Positions 59,101-60,870 of a stretch of 64,000 nt of DNA are shown piece after piece; positions within the stretch are counted from its first letter, which is position 1; the number at the start of each line of letters is the position of its first letter. The position numbers were made by a program, and so were the translations under genes. The notes below the pieces were generated by a model. It made no database searches. It saw nothing but the letters and a program-made list of their open reading frames with translations, and was not told where the DNA came from. Origin of the DNA: Mesocentrotus franciscanus (taxonomy: Eukaryota > Echinodermata > Echinoidea > Camarodonta > Strongylocentrotidae); contig CP137679.1 in assembly GCA_037976565.1 (NCBI GenBank), positions 6,291,710 to 6,355,709 of the forward strand, written 5' to 3'.

Positions 59101-59387
59101 CACCCCGCGTCAATGTGGGCGTGGGCGTCGTTGACGGTAAGATCTTCGCCGTCGGAGGCTTCAGCGGCAAGGAATTCCTGAACAGTGTGGAGCTGTACGA
59201 TCCGTTGCAGAACCGCTGGTACCAGTTCGCCCGACACCTGAGGGCCCCTGTCACTGCTTCTCCTCCTCTCTCACCCATCATTTCCTCACCACCAAACGGA
59301 GCCGCAAAAGCAATGGTACCCCGGAAACACAGTAATGGCAAGAGCGCCACTGACAATGCTGAAATCCCATCATTACCCGTTGCATAG
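8810..59387 (+). CDS. IVNS1ABP: IVNS1ABP-like BTB-BACK-kelch protein (ten coding exons)
   Basis: Ten exons join with consistent phase: 8810-9067, 13193-13317, 39290-39414, 40196-40318, 40872-41169, 49889-50095, 54293-54535, 55080-55205, 58212-58385 and 58996-59387. The product is 689 residues from the first exon found: BTB about 15-120, BACK about 125-225, a polar linker to about 345, six kelch blades about 360-638, then a Ser/Pro-rich tail. GG doublets mark the six blades. The linker keeps WKVIAS and SRSFSIEKD, which correspond to WKIVAS and SKSLSFEMQ in vertebrate IVNS1ABP; this separates it from other KLHL proteins. Known of the family: CUL3 adaptor, actin binding, and nuclear roles in splicing with hnRNP K; the vertebrate protein was found as a partner of influenza NS1. 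Whether this orthologue shares those roles is inference. The N-terminal start codon is unresolved. The gene could be another KLHL, but the linker argues against it. Confidence 0.88.
9751..10196. mobile_element. Foldback element with TTAGACCC ends
   Basis: Left end TTAGACCCGTTCTCACTCAC pairs with right end GTGAATGAGAACGGGGTCTAA. Subterminal arms repeat AGACCGCTCC and GAGGAACGGGTCTT several times in both orientations. It is 446 bp long, lies in intron 1 and has no coding capacity. No clean target duplication is visible. Confidence 0.75.
10726..11572. mobile_element. Foldback element with ATACCCTTTTCAAACTGG arms
   Basis: ATACCCTTTTCAAACTGG at the left is answered by CCAGTTTGAAAAGGGTAT at the right. 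Short palindromes such as TCGGTGTCACACCGAT and CATCGGATGCGTCCGGATGC lie just inside. A TTAAAGGGGAAGTCCACCCT word at 10636 resembles the end of a larger host element, also seen inverted near 53570. Confidence 0.65.
11785..12948. mobile_element. Large foldback element with GC-rich ends
   Basis: About 190 bp at 11787-11985 reappears inverted at 12770-12948: GGGGGCGGCGGGC against GCCCGCCGCCCCC, then GAGCCCCCGAAAT against ATTTCGGGGGCTC, and GAGCGGCCGCTCTCTCCTAG against CTAGGAGAGAGCGGCCGC. The centre holds a further palindrome around GCAGTGCCACTGC and GCAGTGGCACTGT (12316-12367). There is no coding region. Confidence 0.8.
13193..13317 (+). CDS. IVNS1ABP: Exon 2: end of BTB, start of BACK
   Basis: The acceptor CCTATAG precedes 13193, and the single base G completes the Lys codon begun in exon 1. 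The exon reads IEVSSELVGEVYHVAKEWKV and then LKKACATHML, the helices that close a BTB domain, followed by DNMNTRNCL at the start of BACK. The donor is GTGAGA at 13318, and the exon ends in phase 1. It is 125 nt long. The next intron is 26 kb, the longest in the gene. Confidence 0.88.
13318..13560. repeat. Degenerate ~33-bp tandem repeat just after the exon 2 donor
   Basis: Variants of TTCATTAACTCAATTCCATT repeat about seven times. The array begins within the first 20 bases of intron 2, so it immediately adjoins the splice donor. Confidence 0.6.
13740..14265. repeat. Long pyrimidine tract (CT-rich microsatellite)
   Basis: More than 500 bp of nearly pure C and T on the + strand, with (CT)n runs at about 13816-13852 and 14195-14240 and CTTTC/CCTT runs between. 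The open frames here on both strands are caused by composition. Confidence 0.85.
14266..15136. other. Intron 2 non-coding DNA
   Basis: Nothing beyond AT-rich intron sequence was recognised. Confidence 0.3.
15137..15660 (-). mobile_element. LINE 3' end (C-terminus of ORF2 and 3' tail)
   Basis: Read on the - strand, the frame gives HISPVLKKLHWLPIRKRIEF, then KAVNGAAPNYLQNL and PARSLRSS. This is the conserved C-terminal segment that follows the reverse transcriptase in L2/CR1/Jockey-type LINE ORF2 proteins. The 3' end is GGCGCTATACAAATGCC followed by (TTA)n, a common LINE tail. It is 5'-truncated and has lost the reverse transcriptase. Confidence 0.8.
16195..16285 (+). mobile_element. Head fragment of a 'TTTTATGCCTCCG' repeat
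   Basis: TTTTTATGCCTCCGCCCAAT, a short hairpin ending GGCATTATGTTTT and then GGTTGTCCGTACGTCCGTCC match the head of the element at 55739. Here no tandem array follows. Confidence 0.6.
16448..17424. mobile_element. Harbinger-like MITE with TTA target duplication
   Basis: The left end GGCC(A)n followed by GTTTGGTTGTCCTCGA and the right end TCGAGGACAACCAAATG followed by (T)nGGCC are inverted copies. TTA flanks both sides directly. A 3-bp TTA duplication is the hallmark of PIF/Harbinger insertions. Length is 977 bp. The internal GC-rich block at 16735-16830 (GGCCGCTCGCTCGCCCGCCG) and a TTTTCGGC promoter-like stretch may be a relic of an autonomous copy. No transposase domain was seen. Confidence 0.7.
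17425..18940. other. Intron 2 non-coding DNA
   Basis: It contains a (TA)n tract near 17710-17728 and a short 'TTTTTGTCCGTCAGTCCG' repeat fragment near 18121. No exon is supported. Confidence 0.3.
18941..19600 (-). mobile_element. Probable LINE 3' UTR with (AAAT)n tail
   Basis: On the - strand the sequence ends CACCCTGTATAAATATCAGA followed by (AATA)n, the form of a LINE 3' terminus. No coding part is recognised upstream of it, so the call and its 5' limit are uncertain. Confidence 0.4.
20036..20395 (-). mobile_element. LINE 3' end with ORF2 C-terminus
   Basis: The - strand frame reads RRKQHRLSRLHKMMYGQLD and then TDTFANSFFMRTVRDWNQL, the C-terminal 'R......YSFFPRTIRDWNSL' signature of LINE ORF2 proteins. 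The 3' UTR ends with a CCAACCAACCAAGAACCAAG tail. The same tail is found alone at 43930-43985. The copy is 5'-truncated. Confidence 0.75.
21570..21862. repeat. Second pyrimidine-rich tract
   Basis: About 290 bp of mainly CTCTC, CCTCT and CTTTC words, similar in composition to 13740-14265. The open frame across it is compositional. Confidence 0.75.
22129..23040. repeat. 46-bp minisatellite, about 20 copies
   Basis: Units begin ATCTCCGTACGGGCAACAAA or ATCTCCGTGTCGGCAATGAA and end GCCAATAATTATTGTTTTTAG, with a 46-bp period. At least three unit variants alternate (GGGCAACAAAG, GGACAATTAAG, TCGGCAATGAAG), which shows higher-order structure. Two more copies lie at 23813-23905, split from the main array by inserted 141-bp-type sequence. 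Confidence 0.9.
23041..23800. mobile_element. 141-bp tandem-repeat element inserted in the 46-bp array
   Basis: The head TTATCCCCTCCGACGATAT and GTCCGTCCTTCC precede four units with a period near 140 bp. Each unit has GATATGAAGGTACATGGTAT and AGGTCAAAGGTCATAGCTC. The units match the array at 1-345. The element separates the 46-bp repeats at 22129-23040 from those at 23813-23905. Confidence 0.75.
24538..24703. repeat. Left inverted terminal repeat of the DIRS element
   Basis: It contains TATTTGCTAGTTTATCCAAA, CGCCACCATCGAGAACTC and CGTGCGCACCGCACGCCCGC, each found inverted at 30600-30783. The outer 42 bp (24538-24579) are the exact complement of 30437-30478. Confidence 0.9.
25263..25334 (+). 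pseudogene. Gag-like first ORF remnant of the DIRS element
   Basis: An ATG in CGATGG context starts MDSSEPVTRVSPPASVADGS and stops after 23 codons at TAG. It lies about 560 bp inside the left ITR, where the DIRS gag-like ORF usually starts. Open frames continue in other phases to about 27000, consistent with a frameshifted gag. No domain is recognised. Confidence 0.4.
26305..27040. repeat. ~220-bp tandem repeat inside the DIRS gag region
   Basis: TCACAGACGGGTTGG[GA]AG recurs at 26311, 26536, 26753 and 26971, with spacings of 225, 217 and 218 bp. Each unit has TCCGACAATGCTCTGGTGGG, a KSKSKLKAKTG-coding segment and a CTTCGGTCGGCTTCTTC end. Non-multiple-of-three spacing shows that the array is no longer in one frame. 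A diverged extra copy may start near 25617. Confidence 0.85.
29740..30447 (+). pseudogene. DIRS tyrosine recombinase, frameshifted
   Basis: Three frames together give the conserved order of a DIRS recombinase. LDALAKLPFGPLSKASLIRL (29755-29815) leads to the box I segment ASGQRRSTLLAL with its catalytic Arg (29834-29868, another frame). Then come VRLALRPSFVAKNKS and CPFRALKWYLVRTK (29909-30070). After a further shift come SISRWIV and RAHDTRSISTSWALFQGV, with the box II His-x-x-Arg at 30217-30228. The FYLR motif carries the nucleophilic Tyr at 30310-30312. All catalytic residues seem present, but at least three indels and a stop at 29832 inactivate it. It would have integrated the circular cDNA. 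Confidence 0.8.
30437..30534. repeat. Internal complementary region of the DIRS element
   Basis: Bases 30437-30478 equal the reverse complement of 24538-24579, and 30479-30534 equal the reverse complement of 30726-30781, with both matches exact as read. The junction is at about 30478, where TAAAT meets CAGAAAAATC. It overlaps the recombinase stop codon (30445-30447). Confidence 0.88.
30600..30783. repeat. Right inverted terminal repeat of the DIRS element
   Basis: It is the inverse of the left repeat, then extends into an outer part (30726-30781) exactly complementary to 30479-30534. The two arms differ by few bases, for example CGATGTTGGG against CCCCCCGTACATCG. Confidence 0.9.
30785..30955 (-). 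mobile_element. GTATAA-CGCACC palindromic repeat, copy 1
   Basis: On the - strand TTTACGGTA-side sequence, GTGTATAAGGCACAC, CCGCCGAAAAA and GGGTGCGTTTTATACACGGG form a foldback. It is followed by a segment (GCCAGGTGGAGGGGCACAAA) that is also present, inverted, at 36380-36440. It abuts the right end of the DIRS element. Confidence 0.65.
31033..33060 (-). mobile_element. LINE with reverse transcriptase, 5'-truncated, frameshifted
   Basis: On the - strand three overlapping frames give an ORF2 reverse transcriptase. They read NYRPISVLPIFSKILEKCMY, then GFLPGHSTSSALIDF and DLKKAFDTVDHAILLHKLEL (motif A). After a frameshift near 32285 come PQGSILGPLLFLLFINDLS and CIMFADDTSLFLSHP (motif C, FADD), then VKFLGITIDHKLTWKNHID. 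After a second shift near 31700 comes the C-terminal GYNTRNANDFHLPKPRL. No endonuclease is present. The 3' end is a (TTGAAA)n tail at 31033-31062. The sequence is typical of the CR1/L2/Jockey group. The tail and short 3' UTR are intact, and two indels make it a dead copy. Confidence 0.88.
33061..35905. other. Intron 2 non-coding DNA
   Basis: Besides the hairpin at 34245-34377 and a local duplication of ACACCAG...CTCTAGC words (34188, 34241), nothing is recognised. A 'TTTCGGGGG'-rich stretch lies at 34915-34985. Confidence 0.3.
34245..34377. mobile_element. Hairpin MITE with GGGGCC ends
   Basis: GGGGCCGTTTCTCGAAACTC and CATAAGTCTTAACTT pair with AAGACTTATGACGG and TTTTGAGAAATTGGCCCC. The centre is GGACATCCCAT / ATGGGATGTCC. 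It is about 133 bp and interrupts a duplicated local sequence. Confidence 0.7.
36258..36445 (+). mobile_element. GTATAA-CGCACC palindromic repeat, copy 2
   Basis: TACCGTAAATCTCTGTGTAC, AAGACGCAC and GGGTGCGTCTTATACACAGG form a foldback, followed by CCCCTCCACCTGGCACTATG. It is the same unit as 30785-30955 in opposite orientation. Confidence 0.65.
36500..36665 (+). mobile_element. LINE reverse transcriptase fragment
   Basis: The + strand reads LPQGSILGPLLFLIYINDLT around 36582-36645, the conserved block before motif C of a LINE reverse transcriptase. Weaker similarity lies upstream (NRSQYV). The fragment is cut at both ends and sits inside the nested transposon. Confidence 0.75.
37169..37291 (+). 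other. Possible first-exon relic of the nested transposon
   Basis: A 41-codon frame starts MDSHKRASTRGGDPRPITDF and reads LKTFDAHLYFELKNG just before a GTAGGT donor-like site at 37272. It follows a GC-rich, promoter-like stretch and lies near the right end of the element. It may be what is left of a transposase exon 1 after internal deletion. No domain is recognised. Confidence 0.25.
37702..39289. other. Intron 2 non-coding DNA with (TA)n tract
   Basis: A (TA)n microsatellite runs from about 38083 to 38138. Otherwise the DNA is AT-rich intron up to the exon 3 acceptor. A duplicated word pair (AGAACAAATGCATCTGTC) occurs at 38941 and 39070. Confidence 0.4.
39290..39414 (+). CDS. IVNS1ABP: Exon 3: BACK domain, middle
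   Basis: The acceptor TTCCACTTCAG ends at 39289. The exon completes a Glu codon and reads EIRSLATAEVDEELMSIVDQ, then FIKVNVDEI and FCQLPFMK, which matches the BACK pattern of a helix pair followed by a conserved 'F..LP...L' motif split by the next intron. The donor is GTCTGT after AAG, a less common but valid form. Phase at the end is 0 and the exon length is 125 nt. Confidence 0.87.
39415..40195. other. Intron 3
   Basis: A 781-bp intron without recognisable elements. Confidence 0.6.
40196..40318 (+). CDS. IVNS1ABP: Exon 4: BACK domain, end
   Basis: A long T-rich tract and TTTTCAG precede 40196. The exon encodes LEVISAKSSISMSDRQIFEA and then AVEWVRRTMKGG, the BACK segment that carries 'LL.. 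D.L.v..E..vf.a...Wv' in KLHL proteins. It is 41 codons long with phase 0 at both ends. The donor is GTAAGT at 40319. A GAT-repeat microsatellite starts nine bases into the intron and stays open in the same frame (see findings). Confidence 0.88.
40325..40400. repeat. (GAT)n microsatellite at the exon 4 donor
   Basis: GAT triplets (interrupted once by CGTGGTG) start a few bases after the GTAAGT donor at 40319. In the exon frame they would encode poly-Asp. Confidence 0.85.
40872..41169 (+). CDS. IVNS1ABP: Exon 5: BACK-kelch linker, first half
   Basis: The acceptor CCCTTTACAG ends at 40871. The exon starts with the LLLSGNNLLKNITEVDEL segment and continues with a Ser/Asn/Gly-rich stretch (SGNGHSSQVGNGSTTPRK) likely to be disordered. 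It ends with ALNKWKVIASTSMAG. The WKVIAS motif is the strongest single match to the IVNS1ABP linker. The donor is GTAAGA at 41170. The exon is 298 nt and leaves one base for a phase-1 junction. Confidence 0.86.
41239..42299. mobile_element. CAGACCTGCCAACC-ended transposon in intron 5
   Basis: It begins CAGACCTGCCAACC and ends GGTTGGCAGGTCTG, flanked by GCTTAA (41233-41238 and 42300-42305). Both ends continue with imperfect inverted repeats (CGTATTTCGTACG, ATACGGTAAAATACGAC). Two GCCGCACCC palindromic modules lie at about 41755 and 42150-42240. A short ATG frame (41632, MASKSSSKGSNNV) follows a GC-rich stretch, as in the related element at 36047. It inserted into an AAGCGCTTAATACT repeat. It has no recognisable transposase. 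Confidence 0.82.
42306..42604 (+). mobile_element. SINE copy, + strand
   Basis: ATCTACATTTGCCACTCTCC, ACCCAGGTGTTAAATGGGTA, the core AATGCTCCTCAGGGAGTGGA and the tail AAGCACTATATAAGAAC followed by (ATT)n give the full body and tail of the family; the tRNA-like head is absent. Confidence 0.78.
42605..42770 (-). mobile_element. SINE head, - strand
   Basis: On the - strand the order is tRNA-type B box GTTGAGTCCCGCCGCGGCA, then TGTCCTTTGGCAAGACATTA, ATCTACATTTGCCACTC and ACCCAGGTG. The B-box tail and head are preserved while the 3' tail is missing. It abuts the + strand copy. Confidence 0.75.
42771..43050. repeat. Local duplicate of 42245-42330 plus 42605-42770
   Basis: GACTTTTGGGATTAAAGAAT to GGTTGGCAGGTCTGGCTTAA and on to GCGCTGTACTATTG repeats 42246-42330, with one or two changes. 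It joins directly to a second copy of the - strand SINE head (42868-43050), which contains an extra CCGAGCAGCCCTGATAAGG. The SINE copy at 42306-42604 is missing from this duplicate. Confidence 0.8.
43051..43925. other. Intron 5 non-coding DNA
   Basis: No exon or recognised element. There are T-rich microsatellites near 43440 and 43780-43810. Confidence 0.3.
43930..43985 (-). mobile_element. Short LINE 3' tail fragment
   Basis: CTTGGTTCTTGGTTGGTTGG followed by TCCTCTAAAATACTTGTCTG equals the 3' terminus of the LINE copy at 20036, differing at two positions. The LINE is truncated within about 50 bp of its end. Confidence 0.7.
43986..45389. other. Intron 5 non-coding DNA
   Basis: A GTTCGG-rich stretch at 45175-45255 has GGTTCGG words in tandem. 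No exon is supported. Confidence 0.3.
45390..47559. mobile_element. Putative element with TACCGTAATTAACG ends
   Basis: TACCGTAATTAACG at 45390 and CGTTAATTACGGTA at 47546-47559 are exact inverted copies. Just inside, both have TGTATAAACCGCACCCC in outward-facing order. The interior contains a 118-bp tandem duplication (about 45530-45700, CCGACG...ATGAATGAAGAAAAT...GATTGCCGA) and AT-rich DNA. No transposase is recognised. It could instead be two separate small MITEs in opposite orientation. Confidence 0.5.
47485..47559. repeat. GTATAA-CGCACC foldback, copy 3
   Basis: TGTATAAACCGCACCCCGAC and GTCGGTAAA-type centre pair with GTGCGGTTAATACACCG, giving a hairpin of about 75 bp. Confidence 0.7.
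47560..49045. other. Intron 5 non-coding DNA
   Basis: Two short direct repeats of CGTTCGCATTATCTCCCTAA type (48155, 48230) are visible. No exon is supported. Confidence 0.3.
49046..49331 (+). mobile_element. Full-length tRNA-derived SINE
   Basis: The head has the RNA polymerase III B box GGTTCGAGTCC within GCGGTTCGAGTCCTGCCGCG. The body follows with TGTCCTTTGGCAAGATATTA, ATCTACATTTGCCAC and AAATGGGTACCTGGCAGGA, and the tail with AGCGCATAGAGACG, GATATGCGCTATATGCGCTA and (ATT)n. This is the only copy here with head, body and tail. Confidence 0.82.
49411..49785. repeat. 185-bp tandem duplication near exon 6
   Basis: TGTAAGCACATTAC, TCGTAGCTTGTATCGGTTGC and CAGAATCAACCTTTACCAAC recur at 49411 and 49596. 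The copies are about 95% alike by eye, which makes the duplication recent. It ends about 100 bp before the exon 6 acceptor. Confidence 0.85.
49889..50095 (+). CDS. IVNS1ABP: Exon 6: linker end and kelch blade 1 start
   Basis: The acceptor CATTTTTAG ends at 49888. The exon reads DAHYVALTVLDNQLATLVLY, then RPSRSFSIEKD, and ends CAVGIAEYKGRLIVAG. In vertebrate IVNS1ABP the same order is a hydrophobic stretch, a SKSLSF motif and the first blade strand. The donor is GTGAGT at 50096. Length 207 nt, phase 1 at both ends. The intron before it is 8.7 kb and full of SINEs and DNA elements. Confidence 0.86.
50096..51955. other. Intron 6, first part
   Basis: AT-rich DNA with a G run at 50798-50812 and no recognised element. 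Confidence 0.3.
51960..52617. repeat. ~220-240 bp tandem repeat, interrupted by a foldback element
   Basis: GAAATAGGATCAAAAT recurs at 52020, 52239 and 52479. Each unit carries AACAAGCCAC, GAGACAATTA and a TTTGTCATT...TTTT segment. The last unit breaks at 52621 and resumes at 54173 (GAGGAATTATATGTTTGTCA, GATACGAGCTGGCAAGCCA). Confidence 0.8.
52622..54172. mobile_element. Large palindromic (foldback) element with 4-bp target duplication
   Basis: Arms of about 500 bp (52622-53125 and 53670-54172) are near-perfect inverted copies, starting GGGTCATTCCATGTCAAATC. ACTG flanks both sides (52618-52621, 54173-54176). The central 540 bp holds a CAATTACCCC-type array (53305-53540). The ends and 4-bp duplication resemble Chapaev-type DNA elements, but the superfamily is not proven. 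Each arm contains the same open frame facing outward. Confidence 0.85.
53305..53545. repeat. CCCC-rich minisatellite in the foldback loop
   Basis: Variants of GGACAATTACCCCGGAAAAT repeat about ten times with a period of 16-32 bp. An inverted short copy (GGGGGTAATTGTCC) lies at 53599. Confidence 0.75.
54293..54535 (+). CDS. IVNS1ABP: Exon 7: kelch blades 1-2
   Basis: The acceptor CTTCCACAG ends at 54292, and the junction completes the second Gly of a kelch GG doublet. The exon encodes GYNQGKFHSTVEAFDP, TNKWELL, then RGRFQLCLVNGVLLAAGGSD, and ends WVRAPDMPVPRTCY. It therefore carries the end of blade 1 and most of blade 2. Donor GTGAGT at 54536. Length 243 nt, phase 1 at both ends. Confidence 0.9.
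54536..55079. other. Intron 7
   Basis: A 544-bp intron without recognised elements. Confidence 0.6.
55080..55205 (+). CDS. IVNS1ABP: Exon 8: kelch blade 3
   Basis: The acceptor TGTTTTCAG ends at 55079. The exon reads GATVVNDKMYVIGGASGSQG, then CLQYDPSISTWSSIAPLNE, one kelch blade with the GG doublet, the Tyr-Asp-Pro and the Trp six residues further. SGSQGMKNC corresponds to the longer loop 'DPYGQKGLKNC' of the vertebrate third blade. Donor GTATGC at 55206. Length 126 nt, phase 1 at both ends. Confidence 0.9.
55814..56389. repeat. 144-bp tandem repeat, four units
   Basis: CGTGAT occurs at 55814, 55958, 56102 and 56246, spaced exactly 144 bp. Each unit has TTGATGGATTACCGCCAAA, GGTCATGTATGTATCTTGCA and GGTCAAAGGTCACAGGGC. 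Because 144 is divisible by three, the complementary strand stays open for 206 codons. Confidence 0.92.
56496..57035. mobile_element. Inverted-repeat hairpin with ~190-bp arms
   Basis: AACCCAAACAAATAA, CACAATTGGGAAGACAAC and TTACCGTAATCAGATACATA at 56506-56610 are answered by TATGTATCTGATTACGGTAA, GTTGTCTTTCCAATTGTG and TTATTTGTTTGGGTT at 56918-57020. The loop is about 150 bp. Short mirror ORFs on the two strands are shadows of the arms. Confidence 0.75.
58212..58385 (+). CDS. IVNS1ABP: Exon 9: kelch blade 4
   Basis: The acceptor TTTCCATCAG ends at 58211. The exon encodes GRAQVGVCSTKGRIYAVGGS, then AWNCYNSVEVYHP, LWKYLAPMKT and RRGAGTCTLE. The 'SDAWNC' loop equals the 'AESWNC' loop of the vertebrate fourth blade, and RRGAG is shared as well. 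Donor GTAAGA at 58386. Length 174 nt, phase 1 at both ends. Confidence 0.9.
58386..58995. other. Intron 9
   Basis: A 610-bp intron without recognised elements. Confidence 0.6.
58996..59387 (+). CDS. IVNS1ABP: Exon 10: kelch blades 5-6, C-terminal tail and stop
   Basis: The acceptor TTTTCTTCAG ends at 58995. Two blades follow, with AVGGSDGQTVLDTVECYDP and FAVGGFSGKEFLNSVELYDP, ending at NRWYQFARHL. Then comes a tail of about 49 residues rich in Pro, Ser and Ala (SPPLSPIISSPP), closed by the TAG at 59385-59387. The vertebrate protein ends a few residues after its sixth blade, so this tail is an addition in this lineage. The exon is more GC-rich than the flanking intron. Confidence 0.9.
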
Positions 59388-60870
59388 AAGCATTGTCTCT
59401 CCTGAGTTGCCCTTTCTGTAAAGGCAGGTCTATCCACCTTAGAAAATACATGGGTCGCTAGATTTAGTTGGCAGATTGCCGGTATGGATAGCCCATTGGC
59501 AACTTAACGGGAGATATTAAAGGGCATGGAAAACACAACCTGGGACTGCACACCTTGGTATGCTTGTGGGCACCATCATTATTCATGTTTTTTACACCTA
59601 ATGAGTAAATACATTTCTCTTCAAGAAACTATACTGTACACACAAGTCTGTAAAGCAGATTATCAGCAGATTTACAGAAGATTTTGTAGCAAATTTGTCA
59701 GGAGATGTATTTTCAATCTATTAGCTAGCATATGAAGCTTCAATGCTTCTCCCAGTTCCAACTCTATCATGCCTCTTGCTTATTTTCTTCCTGGCCAACT
59801 GAGCCAAACCTCTTTTTGCACCATGTGTTAGTGTATATGAAGAGTTATTTGATAGGATTACAGTGTACACTGATATTACAATGCAAGTGGGTAAAGGGGA
59901 AGGGTCATTGTAATCATTATTGAGAGCTGTTATTGGGTGAAAAAAATGTAATTCCTTAAAATCTACACACCCATGGTAGAATGTACACAAAAAATGGTAA
60001 CCGTCCATAATTAACCTCTAATAGTGCAGACTTAATTGTGCTATGATTATCAAAAAAACTTTGTTGGTACCATTGTGTTACCTTTTCAAATTGGATGATT
60101 AACTTTGTTGGTACTACATATTTGTGTTACCATTTCAAATTGGATGATTAACTTTGTTGGTACTACATATTTGTGTTACCATTTCAAATTGGATGATTAA
60201 CTTTGTTGGTACTACATATTTGTGTTACCATTTCAAATCGGATGATTAAACTTGTTGGAAATATGTATATGAATGAATTGAGCTAAGAATAAACACAAGG
60301 AGGATTCTACTACTCTCAAGTTTAGAGTCCACACTTTCTGTTAAATAAATTTTGCAATGCAACATCATCATCTTGGGTGGCTTTTTTCTCATTGGCAAGT
60401 TCTGATAGCATATATATTTGTATCCATTAGTCATATATCATTTGCATATGCACCTTCTGTAAAGATAATTTGGGTTAATATTAGAGTTTATATATATATA
60501 TATATATATTAATGTTTATTTTCAAATGGTGATGTCAAGATTTTCCTATGAAAATCATGTTTTGTGAACTTCCAGTACCCCATATCACAGCACTGGATTG
60601 CAGTGAAACCTAAATACAATTTTATGAGAAAACTTATGTGTGTAAATATTGAGTAGCAAATCATGTAATTTACCATTTATATGTGGCAGGTTGTTTAATA
60701 TGTACGAAAATTCATGTAACCTTGGAGCATAATATATTTAGGGACTGTTTGTTAGTCAAAATTGTCAATTCAAAGCATATTTGTTTGTTTCTTTCATAAA
60801 AAGTTTACATTTATTCCAATTGTAGAAACTCAGTATTAACGTTCAATAAAGCTGTGAATATATGATTTAG
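59388..60870 (+). other. 3' UTR region of the IVNS1ABP-like gene
   Basis: The sequence after the stop has no further coding exon. AATAAA polyadenylation signals occur at 60288, 60845, 61429 and 62222, so the real transcript end could be at any of these or use several. The region also holds a 49-bp tandem repeat (60057-60245), a (TA)n tract near 60488-60510 and a TGTAAATA word at 60641 that fits a Pumilio-type site. The end coordinate given uses the 60845 signal followed by a GT-rich stretch, and is an estimate. Confidence 0.5.
60057..60245. repeat. 49-bp tandem repeat in the 3' UTR
   Basis: Four copies of a unit starting AACTTTGTTGGTACTACATA are arranged head to tail. The first copy is five to six bases shorter; copies two to four are nearly identical, with one T-to-C change in the last. 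The array sits about 670 bp downstream of the stop codon and would be in the mature mRNA if a downstream polyadenylation site is used. Confidence 0.85.

Noticed and set aside
58992..59437. Two antisense frames opposite exon 10
   Set aside because: They mirror the GC-rich kelch exon and match no known family.
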